Shown piece after piece: positions 43,160 through 53,820 of a stretch of DNA of 64,000 bases (positions within the stretch are counted from its first letter, which is position 1; each line of letters begins with the position of its first letter). The position numbers were made by a program, and so were the translations under genes. Origin of the DNA: Hysterangium stoloniferum (taxonomy: Eukaryota > Basidiomycota > Agaricomycetes > Hysterangiales > Hysterangiaceae). The notes under the pieces are model-generated. The model had not been told where the DNA came from. It ran no database searches and worked only from the letters and a program-made list of their open reading frames with translations. Location of the stretch: positions 1-64,000 of the forward strand of contig WHVD01000160.1 of NCBI GenBank assembly GCA_015178975.1, in the 5' to 3' direction.

Positions 43160-44100
43160 CATGATGTCGATCTTTGCCTTCTTATGTAGATATTACTGTC
43201 CTGTCTATCCTTTGCCTCCTTAGGCATTCCTGTAATGTTCGGTCCTTTGCCTTTTCAGGGGGGTGTATGGATCCCCATCCCATCACTCCTATGGAAAACC
43301 TTAAAAAATGTATTCCCAGACATTATCTCGGAACTAGGGATGGTTACAAAGTCCCTTATAACTTGTACAAAGAAACCATTGTAAGACTAGTATCTGCTGC
43401 AGGTGCAGACAGACACTAGAATGAGTGATGGGGAATAAACCACTACTTTATTGAAATCCACATGTACATAATATATACTAGTGGAGAACAATGGGATGTG
43501 AGCAACAATGGAATGTGGACTACAATAGGATGTGGACTACAATGGGATGTGGACAACAATAGAACTAATTATTACCAAATCACAGTGTAGGGAGTCTCAC
43601 TCCCTTACACCATTCCGGCATTTGTTGTTTCCAATGGCTTAGGAAGGCAGGCTTCATCTATCACGGTCAATCCTTTGCCTTCTTTGGGCTGTCGATCCTT
43701 TGCCTCCTTAGGCATTCCTGTGATGTCAGTCCTTTGCCTTCTCGGGCAGTGTATGGATCCCTATTCCAGCACTTTCCAGATAATATGCTATGGAAATCCT
43801 TCAAAAATGTACTCCAAGACCTTCCTAGGAACCGGGGATGGTTACAAAGTCTCTTGTACGATGGAACAGTTCTGGTGTTTGTTTTTTCCAATGGCTTGGG
43901 AACCTAGGCTTCACTTCCTGTGATGTCGATCCTTTCCCTTCTTAGGCATTCCTGTGCAGATGGTCCTCTTCCTCATTAGGTATTACTGCAGTGTCGGCAT
44001 TTTGCCACCTTCTTGTGGCAGCAGTGTATGGATCCGCATTCCATCACTTTCCAGCAATTCCCAGATAATATGCGGCAGTATTGCACAATCTATATCTCTC
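43160..44100 (+). repeat. Degenerate ~300 bp repeat with CCTTTGCCT motifs
   Basis: Blocks at about 43160-43400, 43660-43900 and 43925-44080 share GATCCTTTGCCTCCTTAGGC, GTGTATGGATCC and GGGATGGTTACAAAGTC. They are imperfect tandem or clustered copies of an unidentified repeat. A four-unit ~21 bp array (GGATGTGGACTACAAT type) lies between them at 43485-43585. Confidence 0.7.
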
Positions 44101-45040
44101 GAATGTCACTACAAATCTCAACTACATTGATGATATTTCATAAATGACCTCGAGAATTGGACAACCAATGTGGCAACCCCCTTTGATTCATGAACCTGGG
44201 ACATATTTCATTAAGATGTTACAACCATTCTACAACTATACAGGTCCCATTAATTCGACAAGTTGCTGGAGCTTTGTTTTGTGTCACCTAGGCAACCATT
44301 TTACAATTGCCTTTGCCCATCCAACGAACCCATCATATCCTATTTCATGTCAACCCAATTTATTCAGTTGCATTTTTTTTTTAGGTCTCCGACAGGGAAC
44401 TATGTAACAGGAGGAGTAGAGCGGTGAGAGGGTGCATTGAGAGTTAAGACACTGCACAATAGGAAGGAGGCACTCCCTATGTTTATATTTGATGCACTGA
44501 TCGTGGCTGCCTTCATATCTTCCATTCTTTAGAGCAGCAAGGAGGAGTATTGAGAAGAGAACACCACACTATGGAAAGAAGCAGCCCCTCCTTTGTTTAG
44601 GTTTGCTGCACAATAGTGTCTATCCATCCTTCACTGCACTCGTCACGCGTGCATCATATCCGCCATCCTTCAATGTCTCTCTCAACCTACTCTAGTGTGT
44701 AATTGTGTCCACTTCATTATCTCATCACCACCACATATATTGCATCTGCACTCAACATTCTTGACACTGTCCCATTGTCAGTCCTGCTCATCAGCATGTA
44801 AATATGTCTGTCCACCAATTTCCATCAACATTGATTCCAAAATTCTGCTCATGTATACTCATCATTTCATTATTGCCTCTGAGCAAAATTTTTGCGTGCC
44901 AATCTGCACCATCATCTATTACCTATGTGCGAATTTTTAGTGTGCCACCATGCACTATCTTACTATTCCTTTGAGTGAAATTTTTGTGTCATAGGTACCA
45001 TCATCTTATCACCTCTGAGCGCAATTTTCGCCATCATTTT
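44101..45040. other. Unassigned sequence
   Basis: No domain or element terminus was recognised. Short plus-strand open frames (44144-44407, 44695-44940) have no motifs. ATTTTTGCGTG-like phrases recur loosely at 44880-45030. Confidence 0.35.
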
Positions 45041-45055
45041 TCTGTCAGCTATATT

Positions 45056-45440
45056 TTCTTGGAACCGCCTGTTCCAAAGTCTACCACAACCACTCCTTAA
45101 TAGGAACTAGGTAATTTATGGGACACAAGTTATGGCAAAATTTATAGAGCTTAAACTTGAATTCTTTCAGAACTGCCTGTTTCAAGTTGATCATGACCAC
45201 CTCTGTCTGGCCAGTGATGAAAGTTATGGCAATATAGCTCATTTTTATGGAACCGCCTGTTCCAAGTTGACCGCAACCACCTGTCTGGCCAGTGATGAAA
45301 CTTATGGCAATATAGCTCAATTCTTTATGGAACCGCTTGTTCCAAGTTGACCACGACCAACTCTGTCTGGCCGCTAATGAAACTTACAGCAATATATTGA
45401 GCAAAACAAAAAATAATAATGACAAATTTTGTGGAACTGC
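45056..45440 (+). repeat. ~80 bp tandem repeat
   Basis: Four to five copies contain GGAACCGCCTGTTCCAAG, TCTGTCTGGCCAGTGATGAA and TATGGCAATATAGCTCA. The GGAAC...GTTCC part is itself an inverted repeat. Copies differ at about 10-20% of positions. Confidence 0.85.
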
Positions 45441-45461
45441 TTGTTCCAAGTCCACTGCACC

Positions 45462-45717
45462 TGTTACAATTATGTCACAACCTGATGGTCCCCGAGGTTA
45501 TTGCTAACATTTCAAGTTATTGATCAAGTCATTGCATCGGAAACCGTTGGTCACCTGATGCTGATGTATGCTTTCACGGCGATCAAACCCTGTTTACACC
45601 CCCATCAAATTATACTTGTACTATCTGGTTATACTCTGATATGTCCCTTTTTTATTATGATGATCCATTCTATACTATGTTTCACATACTGTATGCCTGT
45701 AGCTCTTTGAACTGGGG
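45462..45717 (+). repeat. LTR, family G, 3' part lost
   Basis: Starts TGTTACAATTATGTCACAAC and follows the family G order (TCGGAAACCGTTGGTCACC, GATCAAACCCTGTTTACACC) until gypsy-C begins at 45718. The remaining family G sequence is not found to the right of gypsy-C, so this LTR was already truncated or was deleted later. Confidence 0.75.
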
Positions 45718-46017
45718 TGTTAAGTGCCGTGTCAGAACCTATTCCAGAACTATTGGAAAGTCACTGGGAAGTTGGAAACTATTGGATAGGGTCAGGACGT
45801 CGGCTTCAGCTTATGTACTGCACCTCTACGCAAACACTCGGGCGTCCTTAATTTCAGAGACAAAAACTTACACACTGGAAGATATGGATATTCAGAGTTC
45901 TGAAGAGTTCCAAATATCAAACATACAGAAAGACGGAAAAGGGAATAAGAAACTAAGTCGATATCAGATCTAAAGTAAACAACAATTTGCAGGAACTAAT
46001 ATAGATCATCTCGTTAT

Positions 46018-47241
46018 TGTAATGTATTTAGGGGTTTCTCTTGGATAGCTCAATATATGCTAGTGTCACAGAGCTTAAACAATAAAATAAGCAAAAGTCC
46101 AGTAATTTAAATACTGATAGATTAATTAGTTGGGCTATTAAGCTTAAACAACTAAAATAAATGCTTATTGTGATTATTGAAAGGTTCAATAGAACAATAT
46201 TTTTAGCAAATAAACAGCTATTCTTTGAGAATAGGGGCTAGAAGCTGAGTATATCCACAGTAACTTAGCAGAGCCTTGATATAAAGCTTCAGTTTCTTGT
46301 ATGCTTATTTGTACCTATTAGTAAATATTTAGCAAGGTGTTAAATAATTTATTAATAGAGAAAATAATTTGTGTTGGATTTCCTGTGTGCTTGTACTTGA
46401 TTAATTCACTAACTTAGGTATGGGCCTTGAATAATCTAAGTGTTGGCAGGGATTTTAGTAAGGATACTTAGATAGTTATTAGGTTTATTATATATTTAAT
46501 AAGCCTAAAGGGTAACTGTGAGGCTGGGGGAACTTAGATGATTAGCTAAGTTCAAGAGTTGCTGACAAAGAGTTCTAGATTCTGCAAGTGTAGGTGCTTG
46601 CAGTTAGTGTATCAAACTAATTATTGTCATTATGATGAGATAACCTTCTGATCTGTGCAGTAAAATATGTGTGATAAGTTAGTTTTTATTGGAAACTTGG
46701 CCCTCCTTATATACATTTTGATAACTAAATAATTAACTATTTATTTATTTTATGAGGTGATTATTTAGATCATAATGACCTCATATTCTACTTATTTTTT
46801 ACCCTTTATTTATCTTATGACTCCCCTCTCTGAGACAATGGTTCCAACCTTTTGCTTGAACATGAAGGTTCAAGGCCGCAGTCCCGGGATGGAAGCAAAT
46901 GCTGAGTCGGCGAATCAAATAATGACTCGAGTATGTATGTCGTTACAGTCACATCCGTGACTGTATGATATCCCGAGGTCGGAGGCTTATCTAATAAGTC
47001 ACATGACACTAAAAAAGCGCAAACAAGGGTGCAGCAAGTGAAATATATAATAATTAGTTAAAAATTATAATTAATTAATTAAGATATAATAGCACTATAT
47101 GAGCTCATATATGCTATTATTATGTGAAGTTAAAAGGAACTAGACAATAGAAATATAATAAAAATACAACAGATTTGAGAAAATATTAAATAATTCAAAG
47201 AAAATTAAGAGAACGTTATGAGATAATGCTGATACCTCACA
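46018..47241 (+). mobile_element. Solo LTR, family D, GTTAT duplication
   Basis: Starts TGTAATGTATTTAGG and ends TGATACCTCACA (1224 bp). GTTAT lies on both sides (46013-46017, 47242-47246). Removing it restores the gypsy-C LTR sequence seen at 53540-53550. A second copy is at 62124-63073. No coding domain; a short open frame at 46775-46960 recurs in the second copy by homology only. Confidence 0.88.
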
Positions 47242-47326
47242 GTTATTGTACTACAAATTTAGGATCATAATAAGATGAAATCGGAAGTACATATTCTGAA
47301 ATGGGAATACAATAAGATGGACTAGG

Positions 47327-48064
47327 TGTAATGTATTATTACTATTTAGCATACTTGTAAACTCTTTTTACTTGAGTTAAGTAGCGTAGCTTGAGAAAGG
47401 AGATTCAAATTCAAATTAATCTGTATGTAGGAGTTTTGTCAATTAAATCAGTATCCACTTTTATTCAACTACATGCCTGTGTCCCTTTTCCAAGGAGAAA
47501 GCTCAACTCAAGGAAACAAGACGGTCAACAGATTGGCAAGGAGAGTACTCAACTTAAGCACAATGTGTGGACCTAGTAGGCAAGTGTAGCTAAATGAGCA
47601 AGTGATGTGATATTGAATGATGTTAAATACATGATTTGTGCCTGTATTTATACTAGTCCAGGATCCTGCTTACTAAGTAATGTGACTAGGAGAATGAGTC
47701 AGTATTTCCCATACTTGACTCATAAGTGTATTTCAGAGTCATCCAACCAGCTATGACTATGTATCTGAGTCATAGCTCTGATCATAACTCATTGCATAGT
47801 CATATTGATATGACTTCACCAATGAGTCATCTACTTCAATATGTAGTCAAGGAGATGGGGTAGATTGCATACTATAAGGGCTAGAGATACCTTATTAGTA
47901 TGTAATCCATGACTCTGCTGGTTTCCATGGCAAATCTTATGTTATCAGAACAATGACATCTTAAACTCTTGAGCCAAAGTTAAAGGATCTAGTCCTCTAC
48001 TATTTGACTAATGTCCCTTAAAGGTTAAACAAAGCAAAGAAACAAAGTGATAAAATATATGACA
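47327..48064 (+). mobile_element. Solo LTR, family E, CTAGG/ATAGG duplication
   Basis: Starts TGTAATGTATTATTAC and ends ATATATGACA (738 bp). The flanks CTAGG (47322-47326) and ATAGG (48065-48069) differ by one base. The uninterrupted LTR at 53605 reads GACTAGGGAAAATA, which confirms the site. The first ten bases equal those of family D. Confidence 0.82.
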
Positions 48065-48489
48065 ATAGGGAAAATATTCTGAAATGGAAATACAATAAGT
48101 AAATGAGTGAATACTTGTCAGTCGACAAATTACTAAATGTGGAACAAAGGTGAGATCCAGAAGTACAGGAACTATGAATGTTCCATAGTTGGAATTTGGG
48201 GTTGGATATTGATGCAGAGGTCAGATGTTTCAGATGATATCAGATATTAAAGTATCTGGGAACAGGTTGTAACAGTACCCCCCTGTTAGGCCAAAATCCC
48301 ATAGAGGCAATTAGGTACTGAGCGTTGAAGCGACGGTTGATTGTTATGTGTTGTGAAATTTATGCACTTCTGAAAGTGAGAGTTTCAGCTGCTGGTCTGA
48401 GTATAAAAACTCCCAAATATTTGAATTAATGATTTTGTTTCTTTAACCACAACTTGCATGTTGATTCATTGACCATTATTTGCCAACAC

Positions 48490-48806
48490 TCTGGAAGATT
48501 CAGATGCTGAAATTGCTGTACTCGCTAAAATGTCAAAGGTCAAAGAACTTCAACAAAAATGACAGAGGATGGCAGAGTTGAAGTGGCAACAAGAGGAGGA
48601 GGAGTGTGTGTTGATGCAGGAATTGAATGAGGTGGAAGAAGCAGAAACATGTGAGTTGGAGCAGATGAAGGCAGAGAAGGAAGTGGAGGAAAAGAGAAAG
48701 GAGTGGTTGTGGAAGGTTATGGAAGATCAGAGGTTGCGGGAAGAGGCAGAGAAGAAATGGCAGGATGCCATGGTGCAGTGGTTGAAAGAGAAGCGGGATG
48801 GAAAAG
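48490..48806 (+). pseudogene. Foreign gag N-terminal coiled-coil fragment
   Basis: The plus-strand frame reads DSDAEIAVLAKMSKVKELQQ, a TGA, then MAELKWQQEEEECVLMQEL and a Glu/Lys-rich run to QWLKEKRDGK. This is a long charged coiled coil of the sort seen at the N-terminus of some fungal gypsy gag proteins. It is opposite in orientation to gypsy-C. It breaks at 48807, where a family B LTR starts. Confidence 0.6.
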
Positions 48807-49040
48807 TGTTATGGCCCATGCTTGGAACCCTGAGGCACCTGACATTACTCCACAGATCCCATCAGATACTGGATCTCCTTTTTGGGCTGGTTCCTTATGT
48901 CCCAATTAGTATGACCTGTATAACCAGTTATGTTATGTCCTTTCATCCTCATATGTATTTCTCGAATATCGGAAACCCACACCCATCATATTTTCCTAAT
49001 AGTGATAGTCTTTGTTCTATTTTAGGTAGTTCCTGTCTCC
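48807..49040 (+). repeat. LTR, family B, 3'-truncated
   Basis: Starts TGTTATGGCCC and follows the complete family B LTR at 58177-58774 (ATGTCCTTTCATCCT, ATAGTGATAGTC) until it is replaced by gypsy-C integrase near 49040. It is fused to the coiled-coil fragment on the left. Confidence 0.8.
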
Positions 49041-49849
49041 CGGAGAGATGCTGGTGGTTGCATTCGGAGAGTTATTGTAGGTGAATTCCATGAGTGGAAG
49101 AAGGGATTTCCAATTGTCCTGTTGGTAGTTGCAATAAATGCGGAGATATTGTTCCAGGGTTTGGTTGGCACATTCTGTTTGTCCATCACCTTCCAGATGA
49201 TATCCCAAGGTGAAGTGTAATTTCATGTCGAGGATTTTTCCAAGGGCTTGGAAGAAATGGGAAACAAACTTGGAGCCTCAATCGGACGTTACATGAGATG
49301 GAACACCATGTTTGGAAAATACATGAATAATGAAAAGTTCCGCTAATTGTAAGGATGTGATTGTATCATGAGGGGTAGGAAAATTCCTTGTTTTGAGAAT
49401 CGATCTACAACAACTAGGATGGATGTAAAGCCTTTGGAAGTTGGAAGTTGTTCAATAAAATCCATGGAAATTGAGTTCCAGGGTTTTTCTGGTATTGGAA
49501 GTTGCTTGAGAAGGCCATATGGCTTATGTCTCTGGGATTTAGAGCATAAGCAAGTGGTGCATGACTTACAGAACTGGGTTATGAAATCTTGGAGGTTGTG
49601 CCAACTATATTCTCTTGGGATTAGACCAAGAGTAATGCTGTTGTGTCTGGAGATTGGATGATTGTATTTGTACTGAAGTACACAGAGTTGGAGATTGTTG
49701 GAATGTGGAACACAAATACATCCATCAAGCTGGATGAAACCTTGAGAGTCTTGTGACCATTGGGGTTGATCGGGATTATCAGGGACTTCTAGATGTGGTT
49801 TGAGGGCCAGATTGGAAGTGAGTGTGGAAGGATATCTTGATGTAATCAC
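49040..49849 (-). pseudogene. gypsy-C integrase, zinc domain and core
   Basis: 49343-49849 gives CKSCTTCLCSKSQRHKP (the CC of the zinc module) and WNSISMDFIEQLPTSKGFTS with ILVVVDRFSKQGIF. 49040-49226 gives the end of the core: FTLGYHLEGDGQTECANQTL with the catalytic Glu, [20 protein letters not shown] and NNSPNATTSISP. The C-terminal domain is replaced by the foreign fragment. Frames are broken between 49226 and 49343. Confidence 0.88.
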
Positions 49850-49977
49850 TTGATGGCCATAATAATGATGCTACGCATAATTGATGTGGAAAGTTGCTGT
49901 GTTGTAAAAACTGGTTTCAAGTTATGTGGATTAACAACAGCATAGTTACTTTCCCCCTCTTTAGGATAGACATCTCA

Positions 49978-51150
49978 TCATTGAGTCATGGCATCTGGCT
50001 TTCCACCAAGATGTCCAGGTCGGAAACGGATAATCAGGTTGAAAGTGGCAAGAAATTCGGACCAGCGGGCTTGCCAATGGGTCAAACGTTTAGTAGTGAA
50101 AAAATATTCAAGATTTTTGTGATCAGTAACAATGTCAACGGGGGTTGTGGAACCTTTGAGGTAGAGCCACCAATGTTTGAAGGCTTCAAAGATTGCCAAA
50201 AGTTCCTTATCATGAACATCATAGTTGAGTTTGGAAACTGAAAGTGTCTGAGAAAGAAATGTGACCGGATGAATTTCACCATCAGAATCTTGAATGGAAA
50301 GGATCATGGCAATTGCATAGTCAGAAGCATTGGTTTCCACAATAATCAGAACATCAGGTTTCCAATGAGGAAGGATTGGAGCAGAAGTGAAAGCATTTTT
50401 TAAAGTCTGGAAAGCAGAATGGCATTTGTCATCAAAGACCCATGTTTGAGATTTATGGGTAAGGCAAGTGAGTGGTATTTTAATATCTGAGTAGTTCCAA
50501 ATAAAATGACAGTAGAAGTTTGTGAAACCTAAAAATGACTGGATGTCTTTGAATTTCCATGGTTCAGGCCAATCACAGATAACTTAAACTTTAGCTTCAT
50601 CCATACAGAGACCATCAGGTCCGATAATGAAACCTAAATATTCAATAGAATCCATGTCAAATAGCATTTTTTACCATTGGTGAAGAGACCATTTTTTTGG
50701 AGTCTTCGGAAAACCTCACAGACCTGCTTTTCATGAAGAGCAGGATCCCCAGAAAATACCAAAATGTCATCCAAATAGACTATAACACATACATCAAGCA
50801 TGTCAGAAAATATATCATTAACAAAATGTTGAAAAGAGGAAGGGGCATTGGTAGGGCCGAATGGCATAACCAACCATTCAAAGGATTCATAGCAAGTTCA
50901 AAAAACAGTCTTCCATTTGTTGCCCTTGGCAATTTGGACCAAATGATGGGTGTGTTTAAGGTCTATTTTGGTATAAATCCAAGCTTTCCATGGGGCATCA
51001 AGTAAGTCAGTAATGAGTCAAAGTGGGTATTTATCTTTCCTCCGTGTTATGGAATTTAAAACTCGGAAATTGACACAAAGTCGAAGGGAACCATCCTTTT
51101 TTTTGACAAAAAGGACATGCACTCCATATGGAGACTTTGAGGGATGGATA
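49978..51150 (-). pseudogene. gypsy-C reverse transcriptase and RNase H
   Basis: RNase H (49978-50340) reads METNASDYAIAMILSIQDSD, FLSQTLSVSKLNYDVHDKEL and VDIVTDHKNLEYFFTTK. The reverse transcriptase (50500-51150) has [20 protein letters not shown] and the catalytic [15 protein letters not shown] near 50800. A TGA at 50898-50900 stands at the same codon as the TGA in the gypsy-I fragment. Decay is by stops and small indels. Confidence 0.9.
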
Positions 51151-51154
51151 AAAC

Positions 51155-51895
51155 CTATCGACAGATGTTCATCAAGAACTCCCAAATAGACAAAACTTCC
51201 GATTGGGACAATGGGTAAATAGGTCCTAATGGAAGGTTTGAACTGGGCTCAATATCAATTTTTAAGTCATAAGGTCTATGTAATGCAAGCTGGTCAGCTT
51301 TTTGCTTACTGAAAATATCTGCAAAATCATGGTATTTTTTGGGAACTCCTTCCAGGTCAGTTTTCAGCTCAGATAATTCTGGAGTTGCAAAATGTCCAGA
51401 TGCTTCATCAACTTTTAAGCTGATCAAAAAACACTGTGATCCATCCAGTTTACTCACCCTAACAAATCTCAAAGTGTTGATGAGAGAGATTTTCAGAGCT
51501 TCAGAGGTTTTGGTAGAAGCCAGAGGTGCCATAGAGACTGAAGAGGCTCTGGGCAGATTAGATGCTGCAGGAGGAATGGAAGTGTCAGGAGTCCAGAAAT
51601 TAATACTGCCCAATACCCAGTCAATCAATGGATTATATTGGGTGAGCCAGTTGTATCCAAGAATGACCAAACAGCTAGACTCCAACTGTGTTACGAAAAA
51701 AGTAACCATTTGGGATGTTCCACATGAGAACTGGATAGACATGTCACAGGCCTGAGTAATTACTGTATTGCTAGTGCCGTCAAACAGATGCAAGGAAATT
51801 GTGGGAACAGAATGGAGTTTCAGATTATGTTTTGTGGCAAAAGTGGTATCTACAAAACAGTGTGTGGAGCCAGAATCTATCATACTGTAGCTCAT
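51155..51895 (-). pseudogene. gypsy-C aspartic protease and reverse transcriptase N-terminal linker
   Basis: The 246-codon frame starts MSYSMIDSGSTHCFVDTTFA, where DSG is the protease active site. It continues LHLFDGTSNTVITQACDMS, VILGYNWLTQYNPLIDWVL and a Ser/Ala-rich linker, then VPKKYHDFADIFSKQKADQL and [16 protein letters not shown] leading towards the reverse transcriptase. It aligns with the protease at 37912-38440. Confidence 0.9.
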
Positions 51896-52000
51896 AACAC
51901 TAAATTTCCAAGAAGGTCAGAAATGAGTTTTACAAATAGTGAGTCAGGATTAGAGAGAGCGGACATGTTGAAACAGATAATCTCCGAAGCACAGAGAGAG

Positions 52001-53254
52001 TCAATGCAACCCTCTGTCTGTGCAGATTCCAGAGGGCTGCTTACTCTTTTTTTGACTCCATGGCGGGTTTTCCTTGGATGTTGTAGTCATGGTGGAAGTT
52101 GCCATGTGAGCCTTGGAAGAGTTTGACTTAACAGTACAATTGGAGACCTTGTGTCTGCTTTTTCCACAAAAGAGACAGAGGTCATTATCCATGCACTGTT
52201 GTTTCTCCTTCAGAGTGAGTTTACCATTGGAACCCAACAAGTGGGAAATATCAGGTTTATCAGAAGTTGACTGTTTTTCCTTATTGGGTTTCTTGTCTTT
52301 CTTCTGATCAGAATTTGATTTGCCAGTATTAGTGCCAGTATTAGTGCCAGTGTTGCTGGTATTATTGCCTGAGTTATTTCCAGAAGACTTGCTAATTGAT
52401 GCCTTGTTGCTTTGAGGACATTCCATTGGATTCTCTTGGGAAACCTTGGCTTTTCATTCCCAATAGTGGGCATCAGATGTCTGAGCTTTAATCTGCATGA
52501 GTTGGAGAGTTTTCAGCTTTCCATCTTTACAGATCTCGTCTTTAAGGCGTGATGGAAGTCCATATAGAAATAGTGCCTGAGTGTGGAATCATCCCATCCA
52601 CAACGTGCGCTGAGGGTATTGAACTTGACAAGATAATCGGAAACTTGTTGATTGTCCTTCATCTTAAGCATCATTAATTCATGTTCCACTTCACCGGTTT
52701 GGTCATAAGGTCTGAAATTAGTTTCCAGTTCGTTCCAGTCATCGAGCCATACAGGTGTCTCATTGGATATTCTGGATATTCTGGGTTCAAACCAATCCTG
52801 AGTGGGATCCTTGAGATAAGAGAGTGCAAAATTGACTTTTCGACTGTCAGATTTAAATGTGGTGGGTCAATCACAGAAACTGAAATGGCATTGGAGAAGG
52901 AAATTCTTCAATTTTTTTGGATCTTTGCCAGTAAATGGTTCAGGTTATTTGACTCCAGTGCAGGATGATTCTTTGCTTTCCTCAGCAGATTTCAAATAGT
53001 CAGCGAATTTCACAATGGAGTTGACAAACATCATTTCAGCCGGTTCATCAGAAGATTCTTTTTTGATTTGTCCAGCTGTTCTTCTACTTCATTGTCAGAA
53101 ATGTTGGGAGCATTGGGATCCTTCGCTACCTCAGTAACTTCTTTCATCAAAGCTGATGCTGTCGGCTAAGTTGGGGTTTCAGGTTGGGTGGTATAAAGTT
53201 GCAACAGGGATTGAAGTTGAGATGGTCCTTCAGCAGCTTTGCATTTGGGACCCA
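52001..53254 (-). pseudogene. gypsy-C gag with zinc knuckle
   Basis: Start at 53254 (MGPKCKAAEGPSQLQSLLQL), soon hitting a stop. The capsid-like part includes MMLKMKDNQQVSDYLVKFNT, LSARCGWDDSTLRHYFY and LPSRLKDEICKDGKLKTLQ across frames. A Ser/Asn/Thr-rich linker (NNSGNNTSNTGTNTGTNTG) precedes CLFCGKSRHKVSNC, a CCHC knuckle near 52150. Several stops and shifts. Confidence 0.82.
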
Positions 53255-53289
53255 TGATGAGCAAGTCACAGAGTTGAGATCTGATATAC

Positions 53290-53808
53290 TGGTAAGTGCC
53301 ATGTCAGAAACTATTAGATAGGGTCAGGACATCGGCTTCAGCTTATGTGCTGCACCTCTACACAAACACTCGGGAGTCCTTAATTTCAGAGATTAAAACT
53401 TACACTGGAAGATATGGATATTCAGAGTTCTGAAGAGTTCTGAATATTGAGCATACAGAAAGACAGCAAGGGAATAAAAAACTAAGTCAATATCAGATCT
53501 AAAGTAAAGTACAATTCGCAGGAACTCATATAGTTGTCTCATTATTGACTACAAATTTAGGATCATAATAAGACAAAATGGGAATACAATAAGATGGACT
53601 AGGGAAAATATTCCGAAATGGAAATACAATAAGTAAACGAGTGAATACTTGTCAGTCGACAAATTACTAAATGCAGAACAAAGGTGAGATCTGGAAGTAC
53701 AGGAACTATGAATGTTCCATAGTCAGAAGTTGGGGTCGGATATTGAGGCAGAGGTCGGATGTTTCGGATGATATCAGATATTAAAGTATCCAGGAACAGA
53801 TTGTACCA
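53290..53808 (-). repeat. gypsy-C 5' LTR (519 bp)
   Basis: Plus-strand ends TGGTAAGTGCC and GATTGTACCA. The core motif is GGCTTCAGCTTATGTGCTGC near 53334. Compared with the 3' LTR, both termini have C/G in place of A/T at the same inverted position (TGGTA/TACCA against TGTTA/TAACA). Confidence 0.9.
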
Positions 53809-53820
53809 TGGGGGGGGCAC

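Larger units (their letters stand above)
45718..48271 (-). repeat. gypsy-C 3' LTR, interrupted twice
   Basis: Plus-strand ends TGTTAAGTGCC and GGTTGTAACA. LTR sequence at 45718-46017, 47242-47326 and 48065-48271 aligns with 53290-53808, with the two solo LTRs in between. The core motif is GGCTTCAGCTTATGTACTGC near 45801. Confidence 0.9.
45718..53808 (-). mobile_element. gypsy-C: near-complete Ty3/gypsy element, TGGGG duplication
   Basis: TGGGG flanks both outer ends (45713-45717, 53809-53813). The 5' LTR is at 53290-53808 and the 3' LTR at 45718-48271 (about 585 bp without two later solo LTR insertions). Between them on the minus strand are gag, protease, reverse transcriptase, RNase H and integrase, all decayed. 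A foreign gag/LTR piece (48275-49040) replaces the integrase C-terminus. A purine-rich tract (AGGGGGGTAC on the minus strand) adjoins the 3' LTR. Confidence 0.92.

Noticed and set aside
45462..53820. gypsy-C inserted into an intact family G LTR with the rest on the right side
   Set aside because: After the right TGGGG duplication there is no continuation of family G; only the left part is present.
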